Shown here: piece after piece, positions 45,101 to 52,630 of the stretch | How positions within the stretch are numbered: the stretch's first letter is position 1 | Layout of the letters: each line of letters starts with the position of its first letter | From: Agrobacterium vitis | GTDB lineage: Bacteria > Pseudomonadota > Alphaproteobacteria > Rhizobiales > Rhizobiaceae | Length of the DNA stretch: 64,000 nt | Reading direction: 5' to 3' | Assembly: GCF_013337045.2 (NCBI RefSeq) | Contig: NZ_CP118259.1 | Coordinates: forward strand, 124,001 to 188,000 | Made by a program: the position numbers and the translations under genes | The notes under the pieces: generated by a model | Database searches by the model: none | Told to the model about the DNA's origin: nothing | What the model saw: only the letters and a program-made list of their open reading frames with translations

Positions 45101-45958
45101 CTGTTCGAGGTGCCCGCCGATCTCTCGCCCGCTTCCCTGATGACGGCTGCCAAGGCGGGCGAGCCCGCTGCCCTGTTTGAAATCGGTTCGCGCTATATGG
45201 AAGCGCGCGGCCTGCCGGGTGATGTCTCGCAGGCAGCGGTCTGGTTCCAGCGCGCCGCCGATCTGGGGCTGGCGCCTGCTCAATATCGTCTGGCTGGGCT
45301 TTATGAAAAAGGCACTGGCGTTCAGCGCGACTTGACGCGGGCAAAAGGGCTTTACAGCCAGGCCGCAGAGGCGGGCAATGCCAGCGCCATGCATAACCTC
45401 GCCGTGCTCTATGCCTCCGGTGGCGATGGCAAGCCGGATATGGACGCTGCTGCCAAATGGTTTGCCAGAGCTGCCGATCTCGGCGTGACGGACAGTCAGT
45501 TCAATCTCGCTGTGCTCTATGCGCGCGGTACGGGCGTGAAGCAGGATCTGGAAGCCTCCTATAAATGGTTCGCGCTGGCCGCAAGCCAGGGTGACAAGGA
45601 CGCCGCCGCCAAGCAGGAGGAAGTGGCAAGATCCTTGCAGCCTGCTGCACTTGCCCGCGCCAAGGCGAGCCTCCAGCAATGGCAGGCAATGCCTGTGAAT
45701 GCCGATGCCAACACGGTCAACCTGCCGGATGAATGGGTTGGCAAGAGCCTGAAGACCGGCAGCGTCGACATGGAAAAGGCAGTCCGCAATATCCAGGCCA
45801 TTCTCAACAAGAACGGTTTCAATGCCGGTGAGCCGGATGGCAAGCTCGGTGCCCGCACTGTTGCCGCCATCAAGGCCTTTCAAACGTCGGTGGGCCAGGA
45901 GCCAAGCGGCAAGGTTTCCAACGAGTTGGTCAAGGCTTTGCTGGCCCATAACGGTTGA
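42131..45958 (+). CDS. podJ: PodJ-like polar organising protein with Sel1 repeats and a peptidoglycan-binding domain
   Basis: A 1,275-residue protein. ATG 42131 (MNGQRSPSQSYRAPGQ) is preferred over the 33-codon upstream extension. Residues about 30-700 are a cytoplasmic part with many heptad-like repeats (LEARLDTIAPERI, RLDEIKQQLGTIG, RIATIAHHLELI) forming long coiled coils. A basic stretch precedes a single membrane span near residue 848 (PILMAVGALLLAALAVSAV). The periplasmic part has a Pro/Ala-rich linker, Sel1 repeats (about 1010-1155; AAVWFQRAADLGLAPAQY and relatives), and a C-terminal peptidoglycan-binding domain (VRNIQAILNKNGFNAGEPDG). This is the PodJ order; in Caulobacter and Agrobacterium PodJ directs pole identity and localisation of polar factors. 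Confidence 0.85.
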   Translation: MNGQRSPSQSYRAPGQTPPYQAETRQADPRPAGASSLDALSRTIEGLEARIEGLMNGISGGVARDVRPAASAFSDKPLQVSTELPLGATSSVAGDRLDPLAEIRARQRALEAARPLAPGRASLRDNDPKHLAPESVSVRPPQVLELAPQLMAGGSAAPLPDFYKALSTLRADLRQDISESLAGEIGALRSDIQDIRVMAEESREAAGLREDFMRMADSLERIGHPAAPETEALRADFEELRSLMDGLARDSGTQTMETRWSALEARLDTIAPERIQQDLLQLAYRLDEIKQQLGTIGDVRSVRLLEDKLVAIAKALEHIGQHLEPNSQAMLEQFGQLDHRLDEISRAISVAGRHGGQATDPRLIERLEDRIATIAHHLELISEQTAGFPAGDLDRRLEALSLKIEDLAHQQAAQRLEERLDDLTRMLEMSQRESLQPELTGYLSDISRKIDALDHASLSDKLAEQIAVIGRRIDQIDAQPVASSVDESLLRSLDDRLYSIAARLDETSASPSGDGSAIAGLEQQIAHLSALISASPLTDNGQGERIEGRMAALEDYLATSDEYIVEAARQAAEAVMDNYARQSPTSVQVAGQDQIAETLGVLADHLRHLEEISRGGEERSHRTVEALHQTLVQIAEKLDQMDRRTATTSSEEDYADPTVAAAQRTASIETDVEPVVDLLPAGDNIDAPAHAEARPQSDDGKVAKPSLIAGLSRRLKPKIKKAQAETATPAKAAAPHPRQMIEDAPSIDPVDILPPEEANELLEPGSGKPDVRKILEKVRARQQAGTASAEPALGAASVKPASADDRMDFIAAARRAAQAAAQETDRASRPSRTALADEVAGGSAFSRYRRPILMAVGALLLAALAVSAVKTLGGGNAQAPAEQAPTTSAPAKLAPSAAIEAPSIQQAPQQPVRAVEIKAEAPQSQPAVESTEAEPSSAPVIPVTSPTGQASLSSTPMDGSQTVAGLSSQPPMPDAAQAGFSAPKTEAAKPLFEVPADLSPASLMTAAKAGEPAALFEIGSRYMEARGLPGDVSQAAVWFQRAADLGLAPAQYRLAGLYEKGTGVQRDLTRAKGLYSQAAEAGNASAMHNLAVLYASGGDGKPDMDAAAKWFARAADLGVTDSQFNLAVLYARGTGVKQDLEASYKWFALAASQGDKDAAAKQEEVARSLQPAALARAKASLQQWQAMPVNADANTVNLPDEWVGKSLKTGSVDMEKAVRNIQAILNKNGFNAGEPDGKLGARTVAAIKAFQTSVGQEPSGKVSNELVKALLAHNG

Positions 45959-46062
45959 TGCGGGGTCGAGGTGGTGGAGTTTAACCTTGCAGGCGAACGA
46001 AATCCTCCTACAATTGTCCAGGCACACCTACTTAAATGATCATTATTGCCGGGTACCGGGTG

Positions 46063-46103
46063 AGCGTCACGATTTTAGAATGCGTGACGCTTGAGAATTT
46101 TTT
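46063..46103 (+). terminator. Rho-independent terminator after podJ
   Basis: A perfect 9-bp stem AGCGTCACG/CGTGACGCT with an 11-base loop is followed by a run of six T after a short spacer. It lies about 100 bp downstream of the podJ stop and points the same way. The rest of the 269-bp gap to the next gene holds no visible gene. Confidence 0.8.
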
Positions 46104-46227
46104 GGGCAAGCTCCCCTAAATCTACCGGGATTTAAGGAATGATAGCGTAAGGATTGACGGGCATCGTCATGGGCATTCCGGCCATGACGGCGGAATTTGG
46201 CATTTCGGGCGCATTTCGAGGACAGCC

Positions 46228-47151
46228 GTGACACTTTACCTGCCGATTGCGGAACTGTCGGTGAATATTTTCATCATCCTCGGCATGGGCGCGGCTGTTG
46301 GTTTTCTCTCGGGCATGTTCGGCGTCGGCGGCGGGTTCCTGATCACCCCCCTGCTGATCTTCTATAATATTCCGCCCGTCGTCGCTGTCGCCACCGGTGC
46401 AAATCAGGTGGTGGCCTCTTCGGTTTCCGGCGCCATGAGCCATTTTCGGCGTGGTTCGCTGGATTTGAAGCTCGGCTGCGTGCTGCTGGTCGGCGGTTTG
46501 TTCGGCGCGTCGCTCGGCATGTGGATTTTCGTCGCCCTGCGCAAGCTCGGCCAGATCGACCTGTTCATTTCCATCCTCTATGTTGTGCTGTTGGGCTCCA
46601 TCGGCACACTGATGCTCTGGGAAAGCATCGGCGCCCTGCGCCGTGCGGCCCGCAAGCAGCCAGCGCCTGTACGCCGCCCCGGCCATCACAATTGGGTGCA
46701 TCGGCTGCCCTTCAAGATGCGCTTCAAGAAATCGAAGATCTATCTCAGCGCCATCCCTATTCTGGTGCTCGGTTTCCTTGTCGGCGTCCTGACACCGATG
46801 GGTATCGGCGGCGGCTTCATTCTGGTGCCGGCGATGATCTATCTCTTGCGCATCCCCACCAATGTCGTGGTTGGTACCTCGCTGTTCCAGATCATCTTCG
46901 TCAGCGCCTTCACCACCATTGCCCAGGCCAAGGCCAATTATTCGGTCGATATCGTTCTGGCCTTCATGCTGATGATCGCTGGCGTGATCGGCGCGCAATA
47001 CGGGGTACGGGTTGGCCAGAAACTGCGCGGCGAACAATTGCGTGCTTTGCTTGGCCTGCTGGTGATGGCCGTTGGCCTGCGGCTTGCCATCGAACTGGTG
47101 ATGACCCCTGAGGATGCCTATTCCATCGTGGTGGGGAGTGCGGGCCGATGA
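46228..47151 (+). CDS. TauE/SafE family sulfite/anion exporter
   Basis: A 307-residue inner-membrane protein with about eight spans in two TauE-type halves. Each half carries the conserved glycine-rich entry: FLSGMFGVGGGFLITPLLI and GVLTPMGIGGGFILVPAMI. The GTG start at 46228 follows GAGGAC. The family exports sulfite, sulfoacetate or related anions. It overlaps the next gene by four bases, a pairing that is standard for this exporter subgroup. Confidence 0.92.
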   Translation: MTLYLPIAELSVNIFIILGMGAAVGFLSGMFGVGGGFLITPLLIFYNIPPVVAVATGANQVVASSVSGAMSHFRRGSLDLKLGCVLLVGGLFGASLGMWIFVALRKLGQIDLFISILYVVLLGSIGTLMLWESIGALRRAARKQPAPVRRPGHHNWVHRLPFKMRFKKSKIYLSAIPILVLGFLVGVLTPMGIGGGFILVPAMIYLLRIPTNVVVGTSLFQIIFVSAFTTIAQAKANYSVDIVLAFMLMIAGVIGAQYGVRVGQKLRGEQLRALLGLLVMAVGLRLAIELVMTPEDAYSIVVGSAGR

Positions 47152-47966
47152 TTATGGGCCGGTTCCTCCTTCTGGCGCTGATGGCACTCTCTGGTGCGAT
47201 CCTGTTTGCGAGCGCGGCGAGCGCCCAGATCCCTTTTCTGACGCCTGATAGTACCGGCAAGGAAACGCTGGAAATCGGCACGTCCACCAATGAAATCGCC
47301 ATTACCTCCGATTTTCGCGGCGCCGATCTCACTGTGTTTGGGGCGCTGAACAATGTCGATCAATTGCTGCTGGCCATCGGCCAATATGATGTCGTGGTGA
47401 CGCTGGAAGGCCCGCGGGAAGCGGCGACCGTGCGGCGCAAGGAGCGGTTCCTGGGCATCTGGGTCAATCGTCAATCCCTGACCTTCGAGCGGGTGCCGAC
47501 CTCCTATTCGGTTGCCAGCACCAGGCCGGTGCAGGCGATTGCCCCGCGTGAGGTCCTGAACGATCTGGGGCTTGGCGTCGATTATCTGCCGTTGACCCCG
47601 ACCGGCCATTTCATCGGCGATATCAATATGGGCGAGTTTCGGACTGCCTATCGCCGCCTGCAACAGACAAGCGGCCTTTATCAGGAGGGCGATGCCGGTA
47701 TTCGCTTCGTCAGCACCAATCTGTTTCGCGCCAGCCTGCGGCTGCCCGCCAGTATTCCCGATGGCGTGCATGTCGTGCATGCATACCTGTTCAAGAGCGG
47801 TGTCTTCCTGGCCCAGAAGGACCTGCGCCTGCGGGTGGTGAAGACCGGCGTCGAACAGGCAATCACCGATGCCGCCCATAACCAGCCCTTGTCCTACGGC
47901 ATCTTCGCCGTGCTGGTGGCTGTGATCACCGGGTGGACGGCCAGCATTGTCTTCCGCAAGGATTAA
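47148..47966 (+). CDS. TIGR02186 family membrane-anchored periplasmic protein
   Basis: A 272-residue protein with a Sec signal peptide (FLLLALMALSGAILFASAASA), a periplasmic beta-rich region (EIGTSTNEIAITSDFRG, LNNVDQLLLAIGQYDVVV), and one C-terminal span (GIFAVLVAVITGWTASIVF). TIGR02186 proteins nearly always follow a TauE/SafE exporter, as here with an ATGA overlap, and are thought to be its accessory part. Confidence 0.9.
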   Translation: MIMGRFLLLALMALSGAILFASAASAQIPFLTPDSTGKETLEIGTSTNEIAITSDFRGADLTVFGALNNVDQLLLAIGQYDVVVTLEGPREAATVRRKERFLGIWVNRQSLTFERVPTSYSVASTRPVQAIAPREVLNDLGLGVDYLPLTPTGHFIGDINMGEFRTAYRRLQQTSGLYQEGDAGIRFVSTNLFRASLRLPASIPDGVHVVHAYLFKSGVFLAQKDLRLRVVKTGVEQAITDAAHNQPLSYGIFAVLVAVITGWTASIVFRKD

Positions 47967-48071
47967 GAGGCATTTAGACAATCATCACGCAATCGGGCGT
48001 TGTCATCTGCCTGTCATCTCTGCGCCCTAAGACCGCCCTGCAATCATCTGGCACATATTGGGGGAAACATT

Positions 48072-49826
48072 ATGCGCACCATTCTCGCAGCTCTTTTTAC
48101 CACGACGGTTCTGGCAGGCGGCGCCCAAGCCGCCACGGTCTATCCGCTTGATCGCGCCACGATCCTCACCGGTTCTCCCTTTGATTTCAAGGTCGAGCTG
48201 AAATCTGTCGTCAAGCCGGAAGATGTAAAAATCACCGTCAACGGCCAGGACTACAAAGCCGTTTTCGGCAGCCAGGCACAGTTCACCGCCGAAGAAAAAG
48301 GCAAGGAAGACAAGGTTCTTGGCTCGGCCCTGATCCTGCGCGATGTTAAGCTTCCGGCAGGCTCCTACAAGGTCGAGGTTTCGGCTGGAGACGAAAAGAA
48401 ATCCGTCACCTGGGATGTCTATGCGACCCAGCAAAAGCCTGTTGCCAAGAATATCATTTTCTTCCTCGGTGATGGTCTGTCGGTAGCCCACCGCACCGGT
48501 GCCCGCATCATGTCCAAGGGCATGACCGAGGGCAAGGCCAACGGCCACCTCAACATGGACAGCCTCGACCGGATGGCCTTTATCGGCACATCCTCGACCA
48601 ATGCCATCGCCACCGATAGCGCCAACACCATGTCGGCCTATATGACCGGCCACAAGACCGCCGTGAACGCGCTTGGCGTTTATGCCGACCGCACCCCGAA
48701 CACGCTGGATGACCCGAAGGTCGAAACCATTGCCGAGGCGCTGCGCCGCACCACCAAAAAGTCGATTGGTATTGTTTCTCCGGCTGAAGTCGAAGATGCA
48801 ACGCCCGCCGCCGTCGTTTCTCACACTCGCGCCCGCGCCGACAAGGCCGAGATTGTCGGTATGATGTTCAACGTCAAGCCGGATGTCATCCTGGGTGGCG
48901 GTTCGGCCTATTTCCTGTCCAAATCCATTCCTGGCTCGAAGCGCAAGGATGACAAGGACTATATCGCCGAGTTCAAGAATGCCGGCTATACGCTGGCGAC
49001 ATCAAAGACCGAACTGGATGCTGCCGCCGGCACCAATAGCGGCAAGCTGCTCGGCCTGTTTCATACCGGCAACATGGATACGCTTCTGGATCGCAAGTTC
49101 CTGAAGAAGGGGACCGTCGATAAATTCCCCGACCAGCCGGGTCTGGTCGATATGACCAAGGTTGCCCTTGATCAACTGTCCAAGAACCAGGACGGCTTCT
49201 TCCTGATGGTTGAAGGCGCATCCATCGATAAAATGTCCCATCCGATGGATTGGGATCGGGCGATGTATGAAACCATCGAATTCGATCAGGCGATCGGGCT
49301 TGGCCTCGAATTCCTGAAGACCCATCCGGATACGCTGATCGTCGTCACCGGCGACCACACGCATGGCATTTCGGTAATCGGCACGATTGATGATGAAAAG
49401 CCGGGCACCGAGATGCGCGAAAAGGTTGGCGTCTACGCTGATGCCGGCTTCCCGAACTATGAAGACAAGGACGGCGACGGCTTCCCGGACAAGGTCGACG
49501 TTTCGCGTCGCCTGGCAGTGTTCTCGTCCAACTTCCCGGACTATTACGAGACCTTCCGCCCCAAGATGGACGGTCCGTTCGAGCCGGCAATTCAGAACGA
49601 GAAGAAGCAATACGTCGCCAACGAGGCCTATAAGTCGGTGCCGGGTGCGCTTTTCCGCGAAGGCAATCTGCCGCGTTCGGCCGACACCGCCGTTCACGCT
49701 GTTGACGATGTCGTGCTTCAGGCCACGGGTGCCGGTTCGGAAGGCTTCAAGGGCTATTTGGAAGAAAGCGACGTCTACAAGGTATTGGCCGACGCTTTTG
49801 CCCTTGGTGCGCCAAAGGCCAACTAA
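48072..49826 (+). CDS. Secreted alkaline phosphatase
   Basis: A 584-residue protein. The ATG at 48072 begins a clear signal peptide (MRTILAALFTTTVLAGGAQA). Residues about 25-120 form a small beta-rich N-terminal domain. The alkaline phosphatase core follows with FFLGDGLSVAHRTGA (metal aspartate), the nucleophilic serine in ATDSANTMSAYMTG, the metal-ligand EGASIDKMSHPMDW, and TGDHTHG. It hydrolyses phosphomonoesters or phosphodiesters in the periplasm. It is larger than E. coli PhoA and closer to the PhoD/PhoK-like long forms. It probably responds to phosphate, but no Pho box was identified. Confidence 0.92.
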   Translation: MRTILAALFTTTVLAGGAQAATVYPLDRATILTGSPFDFKVELKSVVKPEDVKITVNGQDYKAVFGSQAQFTAEEKGKEDKVLGSALILRDVKLPAGSYKVEVSAGDEKKSVTWDVYATQQKPVAKNIIFFLGDGLSVAHRTGARIMSKGMTEGKANGHLNMDSLDRMAFIGTSSTNAIATDSANTMSAYMTGHKTAVNALGVYADRTPNTLDDPKVETIAEALRRTTKKSIGIVSPAEVEDATPAAVVSHTRARADKAEIVGMMFNVKPDVILGGGSAYFLSKSIPGSKRKDDKDYIAEFKNAGYTLATSKTELDAAAGTNSGKLLGLFHTGNMDTLLDRKFLKKGTVDKFPDQPGLVDMTKVALDQLSKNQDGFFLMVEGASIDKMSHPMDWDRAMYETIEFDQAIGLGLEFLKTHPDTLIVVTGDHTHGISVIGTIDDEKPGTEMREKVGVYADAGFPNYEDKDGDGFPDKVDVSRRLAVFSSNFPDYYETFRPKMDGPFEPAIQNEKKQYVANEAYKSVPGALFREGNLPRSADTAVHAVDDVVLQATGAGSEGFKGYLEESDVYKVLADAFALGAPKAN

Positions 49827-49842
49827 GCCTGCTATGATACTC

Positions 49843-49874
49843 GGCTCCGGGTGCGGATATCGCATCCGGAGCCT
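49843..49874 (+). terminator. Strong hairpin after the alkaline phosphatase gene
   Basis: GGCTCCGG-G-TGCG (49843-49855) pairs with CGCA-T-CCGGAGCC through a 5-base loop, with one mismatch. TATTCTATAG follows, a weak U-tract. The location 17 bases after the stop supports a terminator. Confidence 0.65.
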
Positions 49875-50000
49875 ATTCTATAGAGACTTCCGCTCTTTGT
49901 TTTTACGTATTTTCCGGGTTTTCCGCATTTCCTGGAAATGCTCTATTTTTTGAGGGTGCACGGCGTGGTGCGATGCCGTGTTCAGTGCCGAGGCGTTACG

Positions 50001-50468
50001 ATGAAAGATCTCAGCAGGGTTGCTTTTCGACGGCGAGACAGTTTGGCTCTTCTTGGGTTTGCCGCCCTTGGGCTGTTCTCAAAACCGGCAAAAGCTGCAC
50101 CGCAATTGATCGATTTCGACCAACTCTATGGCAAGGTCGGCGTGCTCGGGTTGGAATTTTCCGACATGGTCAAGCAGGCCGCTGGAAAACCGGTGGCGAT
50201 GCGCGGCTTTATGGCACCGCCGCTGAAGGCGGAAGCGGCGTTTTTCGTGCTGACAGAAATTCCGATGGCGCTCTGCCCGTTCTGCTCCTCGGACGCGGAC
50301 TGGCCGGACAATATCGTCGTGGTCTATCTGGATCGAAAGCAGACATTCGTGCAGCCGGGAACCCGCATTGAAGTGGTTGGGACCCTGGAAATGGGGTCCT
50401 GGACCGACCCTGAAACGGGTTTCGTCAGTCTATTGCGGCTGAGAAATGCCACTTATGGTACGGTGTAA
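50001..50468 (+). CDS. Secreted protein of an ABC/FtsX metal-linked operon
   Basis: A 155-residue protein. ATG 50001 follows GAGG and begins a Tat-like signal (RVAFRRRDSLALLGFAALG, with an RRRDS core) cleaved near KAAP. The mature part has MALCPFCSSDADWPDNIVV, with two cysteines that could bind metal or form a disulphide, and ends in a beta-rich stretch (VQPGTRIEVVGTLEMGSW). No named family was recognised with certainty. It ends 6 bp before an ABC ATPase gene and probably acts with that transporter in the periplasm. Confidence 0.7.
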   Translation: MKDLSRVAFRRRDSLALLGFAALGLFSKPAKAAPQLIDFDQLYGKVGVLGLEFSDMVKQAAGKPVAMRGFMAPPLKAEAAFFVLTEIPMALCPFCSSDADWPDNIVVVYLDRKQTFVQPGTRIEVVGTLEMGSWTDPETGFVSLLRLRNATYGTV

Positions 50469-50474
50469 TCGCCC

Positions 50475-51188
50475 ATGATGTCGCTTGTTCTCGAAGACGT
50501 GGCGGTCCGCTACACGGGCCTGCCAAAGCCGGTTTTAAACATTGGTCGGCTTGAGATTGCCGCCGGGGCTCAACTGGCGATCATCGGCGGTTCCGGCTCG
50601 GGCAAAAGCACGCTGGTCAATGTGATGACCGGGTTGGAGCGCCTGCGCCAAGGCAATGCCCGCTGGAACGGCACCGATCTGTCGAGCCTCTCGGAAGGCG
50701 CGCGCGACCGGTTCCGCGCGGCGCATATCGGTCTTGTCATGCAGGAGTTTCATTTGTTTTCCGGTCTGTCGGCCATCGACAATATCCTGCTGCCAGCCCG
50801 GCTGGCACGGGTGGTGACGCCTGCTTGCGTCACGCGCGCCCACGACTTGATGCAACGTTTCGGCCTCGGCCGACCGGATCAAGCGATTGAAACCATGTCG
50901 CGTGGCGAAATGCAGCGGGTGGCGGTGGCCAGGGCGCTGTTGCGAAAACCCGGCGTGATCATCGCCGACGAACCGACCGCAAGCCTTGATGCCGAAGCGG
51001 GGGCTGCCGTTGCCGATCTTCTTCTGGATCTGGCAAAAAGCGAGGGCAGCACCTTGATCGTCGTTTCCCACGATGCCCGTCTGGTGGAGCGTCTGCCACG
51101 CAGGATCGAGTTGAAAAACGGTGAAATCGTCGATGACACAGGTGACATTGCTGGAGGCATTGTCGGACCTCTGGGAGGTGACGCATGA
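50475..51188 (+). CDS. ABC transporter ATP-binding protein, LolD/MacB type
   Basis: A 237-residue ATPase. It has Walker A GGSGSGKST, Q-loop VMQEFHLFSG, a signature MSRGEMQRVAVARAL, Walker B GVIIADEPTASLD, and an H-loop VVSHD. The signature begins M-S-R-G-E rather than the usual L-S-G-G-E/Q. It is paired with an FtsX-type permease that it overlaps by four bases, which makes this a type VII (mechanotransmission) ABC system. Confidence 0.93.
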   Translation: MMSLVLEDVAVRYTGLPKPVLNIGRLEIAAGAQLAIIGGSGSGKSTLVNVMTGLERLRQGNARWNGTDLSSLSEGARDRFRAAHIGLVMQEFHLFSGLSAIDNILLPARLARVVTPACVTRAHDLMQRFGLGRPDQAIETMSRGEMQRVAVARALLRKPGVIIADEPTASLDAEAGAAVADLLLDLAKSEGSTLIVVSHDARLVERLPRRIELKNGEIVDDTGDIAGGIVGPLGGDA

Positions 51189-52510
51189 TCCGTTTCATCC
51201 TTGCCGATCTGCGCCGACTCTGGGCCGGTGCGCTGGTTGTCTGCCTGTTGGTGGCGCTGTCGACCGCGCTTGGCGTGACGGTGACCTTGCAGGAACGGGC
51301 CTTGCGGCTGGGCAGCGCCCGGGCTGCCGATAAATTCGATCTGGTGATCGGCGCAGCCGGGTCGGAAACCCAGCTGGTCCTGTCCTCGGTGTTTTTGCAG
51401 CCCTCGCCCTTGCCGCTGGTGCCGGGTGCGGTTCTGGCGACATTGCAGGCCGATCCCCGCGTGGAATGGGCAGCACCTGTGGCATTCGGCGATAGTTTTT
51501 CCGGCTATCCGATTGTCGGTACGACCACACGGCTGATTGCTGCGACCACGCCGGGCTTTGCCGAGGGGCAGATGTTTCAGCGCGAAGGCGAGGCGGTGGT
51601 GGGCGCCGATGTCGCGCTGAAGACCGGCGATACGGTCAAGCCGATGCATGGCACGGCTGCTGAAGGCGGTCATACCCATGGCGAACTGGCCTATCATGTC
51701 GTCGGCAGGCTGAAAGCCACCGGCACGGCCTGGGATCGCGCTATCCTTGTTCCGGTCCAGGCTGTCTGGCATATTCACGGTCTCGGGGAAGAGCATGATG
51801 ATCACGATGCGGACGAGGCCGATCACGCAGCAGAACAGCACGCCGCAGAACAGCACACCCAGGAAGAGGCGGGGGACAAGGGTGAAGCCGGTCATGATGA
51901 GGACCATGACGAGCACGATCATCACGGCCATATCGACCCCGATGCTGCTCTCTCAGAGCAATTCTCAGCCACAGACCCCGGCGTACCGGCCATTCTGGTC
52001 AAGCCGAAAACCATTGCCGCTGCCTATAAGCTGCGGCAGGACTATCGCAACGACCGGACACTCGGCGTTTTCCCCGGCGAGGTCCTGACCAGGCTTTACG
52101 CGACGCTGGGCGACGCGAAACTGGTTTTGTCCTTTGTGGCAATCGGCGCGCAGGCGCTGGTGGCAGGCGCGCTCTTGCTGGTGACGGTCGTTCATATCGG
52201 CCAGCGCCGCAAGCAGATTGGCGCTCTCAGAGCCTTCGGCGCTCCCAGGTCATCGGTCTTCCTGATCGTCTGGTGTGAGCTTTTCAGCCTGTTCCTGGGC
52301 GGCATCGGGTTTGGTGTGGCTATGGGATATGCGGCGGCAAAGGTCATTTCGCAAACCGTCAAGACCAGCAATGGCTTTAACCTGCCGGTGGAATTCGCAA
52401 GCCAGGATGGTTGGCAGTTCTGCGCCATGCTGGTCTTTGCGGCGCTGCTTTCGGCACTGCCAGCCTGGCTTGCCTATCGCCAATCGCCGGTGGCGGCGCT
52501 GCGTTCCTGA
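51185..52510 (+). CDS. FtsX-like ABC permease with a histidine/acid-rich periplasmic segment
   Basis: A 441-residue permease with an N-terminal span (LWAGALVVCLLVALSTALG), a large periplasmic domain, and three C-terminal spans (FVAIGAQALVAGALLLVTVV; LIVWCELFSLFLGGIGFG; AMLVFAALLSALPAWLA). This is the MacB/FtsX topology. Residues about 197-257 are packed with about a dozen histidines and many Asp/Glu (HDDHDADEADH, HDEDHDEHDHHGH), a pattern typical of zinc or other metal binding. With the ATPase and the secreted Cys-containing protein upstream it suggests metal handling or metal-dependent envelope work. The substrate is not known. Confidence 0.88.
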   Translation: MIRFILADLRRLWAGALVVCLLVALSTALGVTVTLQERALRLGSARAADKFDLVIGAAGSETQLVLSSVFLQPSPLPLVPGAVLATLQADPRVEWAAPVAFGDSFSGYPIVGTTTRLIAATTPGFAEGQMFQREGEAVVGADVALKTGDTVKPMHGTAAEGGHTHGELAYHVVGRLKATGTAWDRAILVPVQAVWHIHGLGEEHDDHDADEADHAAEQHAAEQHTQEEAGDKGEAGHDEDHDEHDHHGHIDPDAALSEQFSATDPGVPAILVKPKTIAAAYKLRQDYRNDRTLGVFPGEVLTRLYATLGDAKLVLSFVAIGAQALVAGALLLVTVVHIGQRRKQIGALRAFGAPRSSVFLIVWCELFSLFLGGIGFGVAMGYAAAKVISQTVKTSNGFNLPVEFASQDGWQFCAMLVFAALLSALPAWLAYRQSPVAALRS

Positions 52511-52630
52511 CGGAGTACGGCCTAGCCTGCTTTATGTTCTGTCATATAACGGTCACCCGCCAAAGGTAAGTGAGCCGCTACAGTCCTTGTTCCATTTTCG
52601 GTTCAAGTTGGGCGTAGTGGGAGCACGGCG

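Noticed and set aside
46085..46227. Short coding region upstream of the TauE/SafE gene
   Set aside because: No start with a ribosome-binding site and no sequence resembling a family; the terminator of podJ occupies the first part.
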